64,000 bases of DNA from Bacilli bacterium (GTDB taxonomy: Bacteria; Bacillota_I; Bacilli_A; RF39; UBA660): NCBI GenBank assembly GCA_017627015.1, contig JAGAHP010000027.1, forward strand, positions 1 to 64,000, read 5' to 3'. A program made the position numbers and the translations under genes. The notes under the pieces were generated by a model. That model ran no database searches. It had not been told where the DNA came from and was given only the letters and a program-made list of their open reading frames with translations. Positions 34,250 to 43,005 of the stretch are shown one piece after another (within the stretch, counting starts at the first letter, position 1; the number at the start of each line of letters is the position of its first letter).

Positions 34250-36928
34250 ATGAAGAAAAAAATTTTAAAAATAATAATTTTTATTATATCGTTTTTCTTA
34301 GTGAAAAATGTATATGCATATAACATAAATATATCAACAACTGACGAAACAAAGAAAAGTGTTAATGATGAGTTTGAGTTAAAAATGAATATCTCTTTTT
34401 CTGAATTATTTAAGGGAAAGTATACTATAGAATTAGAAAATTCGGATAATATTTCACTAATAGATGGAAATGAATTATTAACATCTGATCAAATAGAAAT
34501 TAATCGAGAAAAAGAAATAGTATTAAAATATAAAAATAATTCTTCTGGTGATGCTATTATAAAAATTAAATCCATAAGTTTTTATAATGAAAATGATGAA
34601 TTATTATCATTTGATAATAGAGAAGAATTTATTGATGACATTCTATATTCATATTCAATAGATGAAATTGATAATGATAATCAAGTAATAGAGGAATCAA
34701 AGGACTTAGAAAATTCTGAAAATGTTTCTAATATAGAAGAAAATGAAACACCAAAAGAATCCATAGTAGAAGAACCTGTAGTTAAAAAAAGTATTACTTC
34801 TAATACTAGAGGAACCAGTGTTAAAAATGGAATAATTACTGAAGATGATGGAACATATTATTATATAAATGATGTTAGACAATCATATTTCCAAACAATA
34901 GACGGAAAAACATATTATTTTAGCGTTAGTACTAAAAAAATGATGTTTGGTTTAACTAGAATTAATTCAAGTGATTATTATTTTGATGAAAACGGAGTAA
35001 TGGCAAAAGATGAAATAGTAGAACTAAATGGTGAAAAGTATTACTTTAATCAAAATGGTCAACAATCAGTAGGATTTAGAGTAATAGACGGAAAAACTTA
35101 TTACTTTAGTATAAGTAGTAAAAAAATGTTATATGGATTAACAAGAATAAATGTAAGTGACTATTATTTTGATGAAGATGGGGTAATGGCACAAAATAAA
35201 GTATTAGAATTAGATGACTCAAAGTACTATTTTAATCAAAATGGTCAAAGAACATGTGGATTTGTAACAATAGATGGCAAAATATATTACTTTAGTATAA
35301 GTAGTAAAAAAATGTTATATGGATTAACAAGAATAAATGTAAGTGACTATTATTTTGATGAAGATGGGGTAATGGCACAAAATAAAGTATTAGAATTAGA
35401 TGGCTCAAAGTACTATTTTAATCAAAATGGTCACAGAACATGTGGATTTGTAACAATAGACGGAAAAACTTATTACTTTAGTATAAGTAGTAAAAAAATG
35501 TTATATGGATTAACAAAAATAAATTCATATTATTATTACTTTAATGAAGATGGATCTATGAAAAAAAATGAATTGTTCGTTGTGAATGGAGACAAATACT
35601 ATTTTAATGATTTAGGAAGAAGAGTATCAGGTTTTACCAAAATAGAAGGAAAAACATATTACTTTAGTGTTTCCTCAGGGAAAATGTTAACAGGAAAAGT
35701 ATTTATAAATGTAAATTATTACTTGTTTGATAAAGAAGGGGTAATGCAAACAGGATTCCAAGAAGAGAATGGGAAAAAGTATTATTATAGTATTTATGAT
35801 GGAAAAATGTTAACAGGAAAAGTATTTATAAATTCAGATTATTATTATTTTCATCCTAAAACCGGAGAAATGCAATACTATTTTCAGAAAATAGATGGCT
35901 ATACATATTATTTCAGTATATATAGTGGTAAGATGTTAAAAGGTAAAATTCTAATAAATTCAGATTACTATTATTTTGACCCAAATAGTGGAAAAATGTT
36001 AATGGGATTTCAAAATATAGATGGTAATACGTATTATTTTAGTGTATATAATGGAAAAATGAAAAAAGGTTTGGTGCTAATAGGTCAAAGCTTATATTAT
36101 TTTAACGAAGAAGGAATAATGAAACGTAATTTTACAATAACAATAGATGGAGTTACATATCATTTCAAAGAAGATGGAAAAGCTACAGAAGGATTTGTAA
36201 CTATTAATGGAAAACAATATTATATGTATGCTAATGGTAGTTTAGCTAAAGGAATTAAAAAAATAGCAGGCACAAGATATTATTTTGATTTTAATACAGG
36301 TGAATTAATAAGAAGTAATGTTAAACATATAATTGATGTATCAACATGGCAAGGTGATATTGATTGGGAAAGTCTTTGGAAGTCTGGTGCTATAGATGGT
36401 GCTATTATTAGAATAGGTTATGGAACAACTGCAAATGATGATCCAGTTCTTGATAATAAATTCGAGAGAAACCTTAGTGAATTAAAAAGATTAGGAATCC
36501 CATATGGAGTTTATTTATATGGATATGCACAAAGTGCTTCAGCAGCTGTTAAAGAAGCTAATTTTGTTATAAATAAATTAAGACAATATAATTCAACAAA
36601 TATGGCTTATCCAATATTCTATGATGCAGAAGAATCTAATTATAGAGGTTTTGAATATACTGCTTCGGTTTATAATACAACTATTACTACATTTTCTAAT
36701 ACTTTAAAAAATGCAGGCTTTAATAATGTAGGAGTATATGGTAGTGTTAGTTGGTTAGATACTCCTGGCGGAAGATTGAATACTCCAGCTATAAGAAGTT
36801 TACCTGTATGGGTAGCTCAGTACTATTCAATATGTCAGTATGAAGGAGTTTATAGAGGATGGCAATATACAAGTGGTGGTACTGTTATAGGAGTTGGTAC
36901 AGCAGTAGATTTAAGTATTTTTATATAA
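34250..36928 (+). CDS. GH25 lysozyme with long wall-binding repeat array
   Basis: An 892-aa secreted muramidase. The signal peptide ends near VYAYN (residues 1-24). A beta-sandwich domain of cohesin-like appearance spans about 25-150, and an acidic Glu/Asn/Ser linker about 150-190. Then come some twenty degenerate YYF wall- or glucan-binding repeats (about 200-680). The GH25 domain has Asp696 in IIDVSTWQ and the acid pair Asp792/Glu794 in FYDAEES. The domain is close to that of the gene at 31743. Two adjacent repeat units are nearly identical at DNA level (35087-35458), a sign of recent duplication. The repeats lack the Trp seen in choline-binding modules. Confidence 0.92.
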   Translation: MKKKILKIIIFIISFFLVKNVYAYNINISTTDETKKSVNDEFELKMNISFSELFKGKYTIELENSDNISLIDGNELLTSDQIEINREKEIVLKYKNNSSGDAIIKIKSISFYNENDELLSFDNREEFIDDILYSYSIDEIDNDNQVIEESKDLENSENVSNIEENETPKESIVEEPVVKKSITSNTRGTSVKNGIITEDDGTYYYINDVRQSYFQTIDGKTYYFSVSTKKMMFGLTRINSSDYYFDENGVMAKDEIVELNGEKYYFNQNGQQSVGFRVIDGKTYYFSISSKKMLYGLTRINVSDYYFDEDGVMAQNKVLELDDSKYYFNQNGQRTCGFVTIDGKIYYFSISSKKMLYGLTRINVSDYYFDEDGVMAQNKVLELDGSKYYFNQNGHRTCGFVTIDGKTYYFSISSKKMLYGLTKINSYYYYFNEDGSMKKNELFVVNGDKYYFNDLGRRVSGFTKIEGKTYYFSVSSGKMLTGKVFINVNYYLFDKEGVMQTGFQEENGKKYYYSIYDGKMLTGKVFINSDYYYFHPKTGEMQYYFQKIDGYTYYFSIYSGKMLKGKILINSDYYYFDPNSGKMLMGFQNIDGNTYYFSVYNGKMKKGLVLIGQSLYYFNEEGIMKRNFTITIDGVTYHFKEDGKATEGFVTINGKQYYMYANGSLAKGIKKIAGTRYYFDFNTGELIRSNVKHIIDVSTWQGDIDWESLWKSGAIDGAIIRIGYGTTANDDPVLDNKFERNLSELKRLGIPYGVYLYGYAQSASAAVKEANFVINKLRQYNSTNMAYPIFYDAEESNYRGFEYTASVYNTTITTFSNTLKNAGFNNVGVYGSVSWLDTPGGRLNTPAIRSLPVWVAQYYSICQYEGVYRGWQYTSGGTVIGVGTAVDLSIFI
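35087..35519 (+). repeat. 186-base tandem repeat inside the lysozyme gene
   Basis: A 186-base unit (62 codons, in frame) occurs at 35087-35272 and 35273-35458 with about six differences that I can count. A third copy starts at 35459 and stays almost identical for about 60 bases before diverging. A more diverged copy precedes it at about 34900-35086. Confidence 0.9.
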
Positions 36929-36955
36929 AAAAGTCATTAAATATGGCTTTTTTTA
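36928..36955 (+). terminator. Rho-independent terminator
   Basis: Stem AAAGTCAT / ATGGCTTT with one G-U pair, loop TAAAT, then a T run. Confidence 0.75.
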
Positions 36956-36975
36956 TTTTATATTAAATGAATAAA

Positions 36976-36984
36976 TGATATAAT
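36976..36984 (+). promoter_or_regulatory. Extended -10 promoter
   Basis: TGATATAAT, 25 bases before the ATG at 37009. Confidence 0.65.
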
Positions 36985-37008
36985 TTATTTAGGAAAGTAG
37001 GAGACGTT

Positions 37009-38694
37009 ATGAACAAGAAATATAAGGTGGCACAAATAGGAACTTTTGATGTTGAAAACTATGGTGATTTATTATTTCCAGTATTATTTAAATATAGATT
37101 TTCTAACTATGACATAGATTTATTTTCTCCTATGGGTGGAAAAAAACCATTTGAAGAAAAAACTATTGTTTATTCATTAAATGATTTAGATAAAATGTGT
37201 TCAGAAAAAAAGTATGACGCTTTAATAATAGGTGGAGGGGATTTAATAAGGCTAGATAATCAAGTTGCCAATGTATATAAAAAATCATATGTATCTTCAT
37301 TATCATTATGGTTATTACCAATTGTGTTAGGAAAAAAATATAATATTCCAGTTGTATTTAATTCTCCAGGAGTACCATATTATTTTGATTTAAATCAAGA
37401 AAAAATAATTAAAACAATCATGAACAGTGTAGATTATATTTCTGTTAGAGATAGAGAATCAAAAAAAATACTTGAACGAGCTGGTATTAAAAATGTAAAT
37501 GTAGTTCCAGATACTATATTATGCATTGATAAATATATAACAAAATCTGATAATGAAAAAATAAAGAATCAATTAATAAAAGATAAAAAAATACCAGATG
37601 TTGATAATTACATAGTAATACAACATAATAAATCAAATATTAATAACAAATTATACATTAAAGAAATAAAAAAACTTATAGATTTAATAATAAAAAAATA
37701 TAAGTATAATGTCCTATTATTACCAATTGGTTATGTTCATAATGACATTGATTTTTTAAATAATATATATAATGAAAAAAATAAGAATCTTTATATTGTA
37801 AAAAACAAATTAACTCCAGAAGAAATGTTAAGTGTTTTATCTTGTAGTAAAGGATATGTATGAACTAGTATGCATGGAGCTGTAACAACATATGTATATG
37901 GAAATCCTATTATGATAATAAATGTAAAAAAACTAGTTAAAATAGGTGGATTATTAGAACAAATTAATTGTAAGAAAAGTGAAGTAAATAATATATATGA
38001 TTTATGTTCTAAATTTGAAAAAAACTTCTTTGATTCATACAATGGTGAAAATCATAAAAAGGTAAAAAAGATTATAGAAAACCATTTTAAAATAATTAAT
38101 AATAATGTTGAAAAAGAAATTAAACCAATCATTAATTATGAAAGAGATGTTCTTTTAACAGCAATTGAAGAATTATCAAAATATAATGAAACTACTTATG
38201 ATTTTGGAAATATATATTTTGATTATGGTAACGGCTTTAATGAAGAAGAAAAGATTGTTGTTCCTATCATTAAATCAAATGGCTATAAACTATCATTTGA
38301 TATTCCTTCTAATGCTTTAAATATTAGAATAGATTTAATTGAGGGTAAATATCAAAAAATTAATATGTTTGATATTAAAGTAAATAATGAAGAATTAAAT
38401 AGTGAATTTTTAGAATCTATAAATATAAATGATAGTTATTATTTTAAGACTACAGATCCAAAAATAATAGTTAAACTAAATGATAATTCAAGTAATAAGA
38501 AAGCAGTTATTACTTTTGATGGAGTGATACTAGGAAATGATTCTACTGATAATTATATGGATTCTATATTTAATGATTTAGAATCTATAGCTAGTGAAAA
38601 CTATTCTTTAAAATATAATATAGAAAATAAAATGAAATATAAAGCAAAATATAAAATTAAAAAGTTTATAAAAAAAATAATAAGGAAGAGTTAG
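37009..38694 (+). pseudogene. Polysaccharide pyruvyl transferase, interrupted by an in-frame TGA
   Basis: One reading frame is interrupted by a TGA at 37861-37863. The 5' part (284 aa) has the pyruvyl-transferase fold: YKVAQIGTFDVENYGDLLFP at the start, IIGGGDLIR, NSPGVPYYF and YISVRDRESKKIL. Immediately after the stop, in the same frame, comes TSMHGAVTTYVYGNPIMII, the family's HG signature. Families commonly read GTS-HG here, so GGA (Gly) to TGA by one base is the simplest origin. The rest (to 38694) adds a beta-rich domain and a basic C-terminal helix. Whether the gene is dead or read through is open. An intact relative is at 49537. Confidence 0.85.
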
Positions 38695-38713
38695 TATCTA
38701 ATTCTTCTTATTT
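38681..38713 (+). terminator. Probable terminator after the broken pyruvyl transferase gene
   Basis: A long stem of about 13 bp (AAGGAAGAGTTAG with CTAATTCTTCTT, two G-U pairs) with a three-base loop. The T tail is short and interrupted. It contains the stop codon. Confidence 0.65.
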
Positions 38714-38714
38714 G

Positions 38715-38723
38715 TGTTATAAT
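38715..38723 (+). promoter_or_regulatory. Extended -10 promoter for the tagHG-like operon
   Basis: TGTTATAAT, 25 bases before the ATG at 38748. No other promoter is evident until 44878. Confidence 0.7.
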
Positions 38724-38747
38724 TAATAATGGAATAAGGTGAGTAAT

Positions 38748-39485
38748 ATGAAAAATAGTGAGTATGCAATTGAATGTCTTAATGTTTATAAGTATTTTAA
38801 ATTAAACACAGATAAGCCATTCACATTAAAAGAAAGATTAATACATTCTAATAAAAATAAAAAAGATAAAAGACTAGTTTTAAAAGATATAGATTTAAAA
38901 ATTAAACCAGGTGAAAGTGTTGCTTTAATAGGAACAAATGGATCAGGTAAATCAACATTATTAAAACTAATGACTAAGATTATATATCCTAGTAAGGGTA
39001 AAATAATTACAAATGGTAAATTAACTTCTTTGCTAGAATTAGGTGCAGGTTTTCATCCTGATTTTACAGGAAGAGAAAATATTTATTTTAATGCTTCTAT
39101 TTTTGGTTTAACTAAAAAAGAAATAGATGCAAGATTAAATGACATTATTGAATTTTCTGAATTAAAAGAGTTTATAGATACGCCAGTTAGAACATATTCT
39201 TCTGGTATGTATATGAGACTAGCTTTTTCAGTAGCAATAAATGTGGATGCAGATATTCTTTTAATAGATGAAATATTAGCAGTTGGAGATCAACATTTCC
39301 AAGAAAAATGTTTTGCTAAATTAGAAGAATTAAAAAATAGTGATAAGACTATTGTTATAGTTTCTCATAGTTTAGATGCTGTTAAAAAACTATGTAATAG
39401 AGCAGTATGGATTTATAAAGGTGACGTTAGAATGGACGGAAAACCAGATAAAGTAATAGATGAATATTTAAAGGTATGTCAGTAG
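38748..39485 (+). CDS. Polysaccharide/teichoic-acid ABC exporter, ATPase
   Basis: A 245-aa ABC ATPase of the TagH/Wzt/RfbE type that powers export of a lipid-linked glycopolymer. Walker A is GTNGSGKS, the family LLELGAGFHPDFTGRENIY motif is present, the signature reads YSSGMYMRLAFS, Walker B is ILLIDEILAVGD and the switch His is in VSHS. It lacks the C-terminal carbohydrate-binding domain of some Wzt proteins, so recognition probably rests with the permease. ATG at 38748 is preferred to GTG at 38739. The permease gene follows after 10 bases. Confidence 0.94.
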   Translation: MKNSEYAIECLNVYKYFKLNTDKPFTLKERLIHSNKNKKDKRLVLKDIDLKIKPGESVALIGTNGSGKSTLLKLMTKIIYPSKGKIITNGKLTSLLELGAGFHPDFTGRENIYFNASIFGLTKKEIDARLNDIIEFSELKEFIDTPVRTYSSGMYMRLAFSVAINVDADILLIDEILAVGDQHFQEKCFAKLEELKNSDKTIVIVSHSLDAVKKLCNRAVWIYKGDVRMDGKPDKVIDEYLKVCQ

Positions 39486-39495
39486 GTGATTATAG

Positions 39496-40269
39496 ATGAA
39501 TGTTTTTAGTAGATTATATCAATATAGAGAATTATTAAAAAGTAATGTTAAAAAAGATATTAGAGGAAAATATAAAGGATCATTCTTAGGAGTATTATGG
39601 TCATTTATAAATCCATTATTAACTGTATTAGTTTATGCAATCGTATTTCCATACATTTTAAGAGTAAAACAAGAAAATTATTTAATTTTCTTAATTGTAG
39701 GTGTATTACCTTGGACTTTTGTCACTAATGTTGTAATAACAGGTACAAGGTCTGTTCTAGATAATGCAGAAATTATTAAAAAGGTATATTTTCCAAGAGA
39801 AATATTACCAATATCTGTTGCAACATCAGGTTTAGTAAATTTTATTATTTCTTGCATAATTATAATAGTTTTCGTTTTAATTAGTGGTATTGGTATTTCA
39901 AAATATATTATATTATTACCATTAATTGCTATTATTCAATATTTGTTATTGCTTGGAATAATTCTTATTACAAGTGGGATAAATATTTATATGAGAGACT
40001 TAGAATATATAATTAACTTTTTCTTAAACATGTTATTCTATGCAACTCCAATTATTTATTCAGTAGAAATGTTTCCAGAAAAATTTAGATGGATATTACA
40101 AATAAATCCATTAGCAAATATTATTACAGCATATAGAGATATTATTTTTTATAAGCAAATGCCAAATATTCCTATTTTTTTAGGAACTGCTGCATTTAGT
40201 ATTATATTAGTAATAATTGGTTATATAGTATTTAGAAGAGTAGAAAAAGGCTTTGCTGAGGAGGTATAA
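39496..40269 (+). CDS. Polysaccharide/teichoic-acid ABC exporter, permease
   Basis: A 257-aa ABC-2 type permease of the TagG/Wzm family, partner of the ATPase upstream. The N-terminal cytoplasmic part has the family-typical RELLKSNVKKDIRGKYKGS and FLGVLWSFINPLL, and six membrane segments follow. The conserved INPLANIITAYRDI stretch near the C-terminus is present. Its stop is followed directly by the ATG of the glycosyltransferase gene at 40270, which implies tight coupling. Confidence 0.93.
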   Translation: MNVFSRLYQYRELLKSNVKKDIRGKYKGSFLGVLWSFINPLLTVLVYAIVFPYILRVKQENYLIFLIVGVLPWTFVTNVVITGTRSVLDNAEIIKKVYFPREILPISVATSGLVNFIISCIIIIVFVLISGIGISKYIILLPLIAIIQYLLLLGIILITSGINIYMRDLEYIINFFLNMLFYATPIIYSVEMFPEKFRWILQINPLANIITAYRDIIFYKQMPNIPIFLGTAAFSIILVIIGYIVFRRVEKGFAEEV

Positions 40270-42417
40270 ATGGCAACTGAAGTATTTAAAATAAAGAAAG
40301 AAGAAATTAGTGGAATTAATAATCCTTTATTACATTTAGAAGTAGAAGTAGATGTTAAAGAATATGAAGTAGAAGTAATATCTAATGGTAGAATATTACA
40401 ACCTATATTACAAAAGTATCCTGCATCTAATTCTTTTGTTTGTGATGTTGAATTAAGTCAAAAAGATAAAAAAGTAAAAGTATACTTAAAATACGATAAG
40501 AAAAAAGTATTAATGACAAAAGTAGCTAATAATAAAATGAAAAGGGTTAAGAATAAAGTGAAATCAAAATTTAAAAAACCATTTTTATCAATTGCTGTAT
40601 TTTTTGTTACACTTTGGAAAGGTATTAAATATTTATGGAAAGAATACCATTTCTTAGTTCCTATTTCAATGTGGAAAAAATATTTAAAAGATTTTAGAAC
40701 TAGAATATCTTTTAAGGATTTAAATTTATATTTTAATCCATTTAATACATTAGAATATAATAAATGGTTAAATAAAAACGAAACAATTGAAGAATATGTT
40801 GAACCAAAATATAAACCATTAATATCAATTCTTATCCCAGTTTATAATATTGGAAGAGAATATTTATCTGATTGTATAGATTCAATATTAAATCAAAGTT
40901 ATCCTAACTTTGAAGTATGTTTAGTTGATGATTGTTCAACTAATGAAGAAACTAAAGAAACATTAGAAGAATATTCTAAAAAAGATAAAAGAATTAGAGT
41001 TAAATATAGAAAAGAAAATGGACATATATCTAGAGCAACTAACGACGCTTTAAAAATGGCAAAAGGTGAATTTGTTGCTTTAATGGATAATGATGATATG
41101 ATTCCAGTTAATGCTTTATATGAAATGGTAAAAGTATTAAATAAAAATAAAAAGATAGATATGATATATACTGATGAAGATAAAATAAATCTAGATGGTA
41201 AGAGATGTGATCCTAACTTTAAATCTGATTTTGCACCAGATTCATTATTAAGTAGTAATTATATATGCCATTTTACATTACTTAGAAAAAGTATAATGGA
41301 TGAAATAGGTGGAGAAAGAGTAGGATTTGAAGGAGCACAAGATTATGATTTATTCTTAAGATTTACTGAAAAAACAACAAGAGATAAAATTTATCATATT
41401 CCTAAAATTTTATATCACTGGAGAATGGTAGAAGGATCTACTTCAATGGTTATTGATAATAAGGGATATGCACTTGAAAGAGGAAGAAAAGCTGTTGAAG
41501 AAGCTTTAGAAAGAAGAAAAATAAAAGGAACAGTAAAGATAGCTGAAGGATGCCCATATTATTATATTGAATATGATGTATCAAGTAATCCAATGGTATC
41601 TATTATTATTCCAACAAAAGATTTAGCAGAAATTACTGAAAAATGTATAAATTCTATTTATGAAAAAGCTACTTACAAGAATTATGAAATTATTCTTGTT
41701 AATAATAGAAGTGAAAAACAAGAAACATTTGATATGTTAGAAAAAATGAAAAAAGAACATAAAAACTTCAAAGTAGTAGATGCAGATATGGAATTTAATT
41801 ATTCTGCAATTAATAATTTAGCAGTTAAGCAATGTAAAGGTGAATATGTATTATTATTAAATAATGATACAGAAGTTATTACTCCTAATTTTATTGAACT
41901 AATGCTAGGTTACGCTATGCAAAAACATGTAGGTGCAGTTGGTGCACAATTAGTATATCCTGATAATACAGTTCAACATGGTGGTGTTATAGTAGGTTTA
42001 GGTGGAGTAGCAGGACACGCTTTTGTTGATTATCCTAAGGGATCTATAGTTTGGGGTGGAAGATTAACTGTACCTTATAACTATGGTGCTGTAACAGCAG
42101 CTTGTTTAATGGTGGATAAAAAGAAGTATAATGAAGTTAAAGGGTTAGATGAAAATATAAAAGTTGCATTCAATGATATAGACTTCAATTTAAAACTTCA
42201 AAGTAAAGGTTATTATAATGTGTTTGTACCAATGGCTGAGTTATATCATTATGAATCAAAATCTAGAGGAATGGATAATACTACAGAAAAATATAAAAGA
42301 TTTGTTTCTGAAGTTAATAGAATGACTAAAAAATGGGAAAAAGAACTTAAGAATGACCCATTCTATAATCCTAATTATAGTTTAAAAAAACCATATTTTT
42401 TAGATAAGAACAAATAA
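40270..42417 (+). CDS. Bifunctional glycosyltransferase with two GT2 domains
   Basis: A 715-aa cytoplasmic enzyme. The first 185 residues hold a beta-rich domain and a basic helix likely to touch the membrane. Two GT-A type family 2 domains follow: about 187-400 (ISILIPVYNI, VDDCSTNEET, LMDNDDMIPV, then YHWR) and about 435-670 (VSIIIPTKDL, NNRSEKQET, LLNNDTEVIT, then YHYES). Both have acid metal-binding motifs. Similar tandem GT2 proteins build O-antigen, rhamnan or galactan-type chains. Sugar specificity is unknown. It starts one base after the permease stop. Confidence 0.92.
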   Translation: MATEVFKIKKEEISGINNPLLHLEVEVDVKEYEVEVISNGRILQPILQKYPASNSFVCDVELSQKDKKVKVYLKYDKKKVLMTKVANNKMKRVKNKVKSKFKKPFLSIAVFFVTLWKGIKYLWKEYHFLVPISMWKKYLKDFRTRISFKDLNLYFNPFNTLEYNKWLNKNETIEEYVEPKYKPLISILIPVYNIGREYLSDCIDSILNQSYPNFEVCLVDDCSTNEETKETLEEYSKKDKRIRVKYRKENGHISRATNDALKMAKGEFVALMDNDDMIPVNALYEMVKVLNKNKKIDMIYTDEDKINLDGKRCDPNFKSDFAPDSLLSSNYICHFTLLRKSIMDEIGGERVGFEGAQDYDLFLRFTEKTTRDKIYHIPKILYHWRMVEGSTSMVIDNKGYALERGRKAVEEALERRKIKGTVKIAEGCPYYYIEYDVSSNPMVSIIIPTKDLAEITEKCINSIYEKATYKNYEIILVNNRSEKQETFDMLEKMKKEHKNFKVVDADMEFNYSAINNLAVKQCKGEYVLLLNNDTEVITPNFIELMLGYAMQKHVGAVGAQLVYPDNTVQHGGVIVGLGGVAGHAFVDYPKGSIVWGGRLTVPYNYGAVTAACLMVDKKKYNEVKGLDENIKVAFNDIDFNLKLQSKGYYNVFVPMAELYHYESKSRGMDNTTEKYKRFVSEVNRMTKKWEKELKNDPFYNPNYSLKKPYFLDKNK

Positions 42418-42443
42418 AAATCTAGTAAAGGAGTATAATAAAT

Positions 42444-43005
42444 ATGAATAAAAAAGAAATTATTATCTTTTGCTTTTTCTTTACATCTTTTATTTTTATA
42501 ATTATGTTTCCTTTAAAAAAAGAATATATAGTTAGCTCAAAATTAAAAAGTATAAATAATATAGGTATAGTAAAAAAGAATGATGTTATTTTACAAAAGT
42601 TTGAAAGTACTAAGAATTATTCTGATTTTGGGCTAAGATTTGCTAATTATCAAAAATATATAAAAGATGGTTATTTAAAGATAACTATTGTAAATAAAAA
42701 AAATAATAAAAAAGAAATTGAGTGATTTATCAGATAATGGAATTTTTTATCTTAATTATAAAATACACAAAAATACAAAATATATTATAAAAATTGAAAA
42801 CTATTCTGATTCTATTGTTACTTTATATACAACAAAAGATAATGATGAAAAAACAAAATTATATTTTAACAATATAATTAAGTCTTCTGATTTGATTGTT
42901 TTTTATAAATGTTATAAAAAAGATTATAGTCTTTTGTGGTATTATTTTGTTCTTTTAAATTTATTTTTGTTGAATTATATAATGAATGAGAGGGTTACAA
43001 GATGA
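42444..43005 (+). pseudogene. Membrane-anchored beta-domain protein, frameshifted at poly-A
   Basis: Two short frames, 42444-42725 and 42718-43005, overlap by 8 bases and together give one protein of about 185 aa. The protein has a membrane helix (about 5-22), an outer beta-sandwich domain (LQKFESTKNYSDFGLRFANY, KDGYLKITIVNKKN, then SDLSDNGIFYLNYKIHKN and KYIIKIENYSD) and a C-terminal membrane helix. The break lies at A8 (42696-42703) and A6 (42708-42713); one extra A explains it. The second frame has only a TTG with no ribosome-binding site. This domain type commonly precedes DUF2142-like proteins, as here. It ends in an ATGA overlap with the next gene. Confidence 0.8.

Noticed and set aside
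31743..36928. Choline-binding proteins
   Set aside because: The wall-binding repeats lack the paired Trp residues of choline-binding modules and look more like YYF glucan- or wall-binding repeats; a choline analogue is only a guess.
37009..38694. TGA read as tryptophan throughout the genome (Mycoplasma code)
   Set aside because: Trp is TGG in all genes, no other complete gene holds an internal TGA, and TGA ends several genes in ATGA overlaps, so the standard code fits better.
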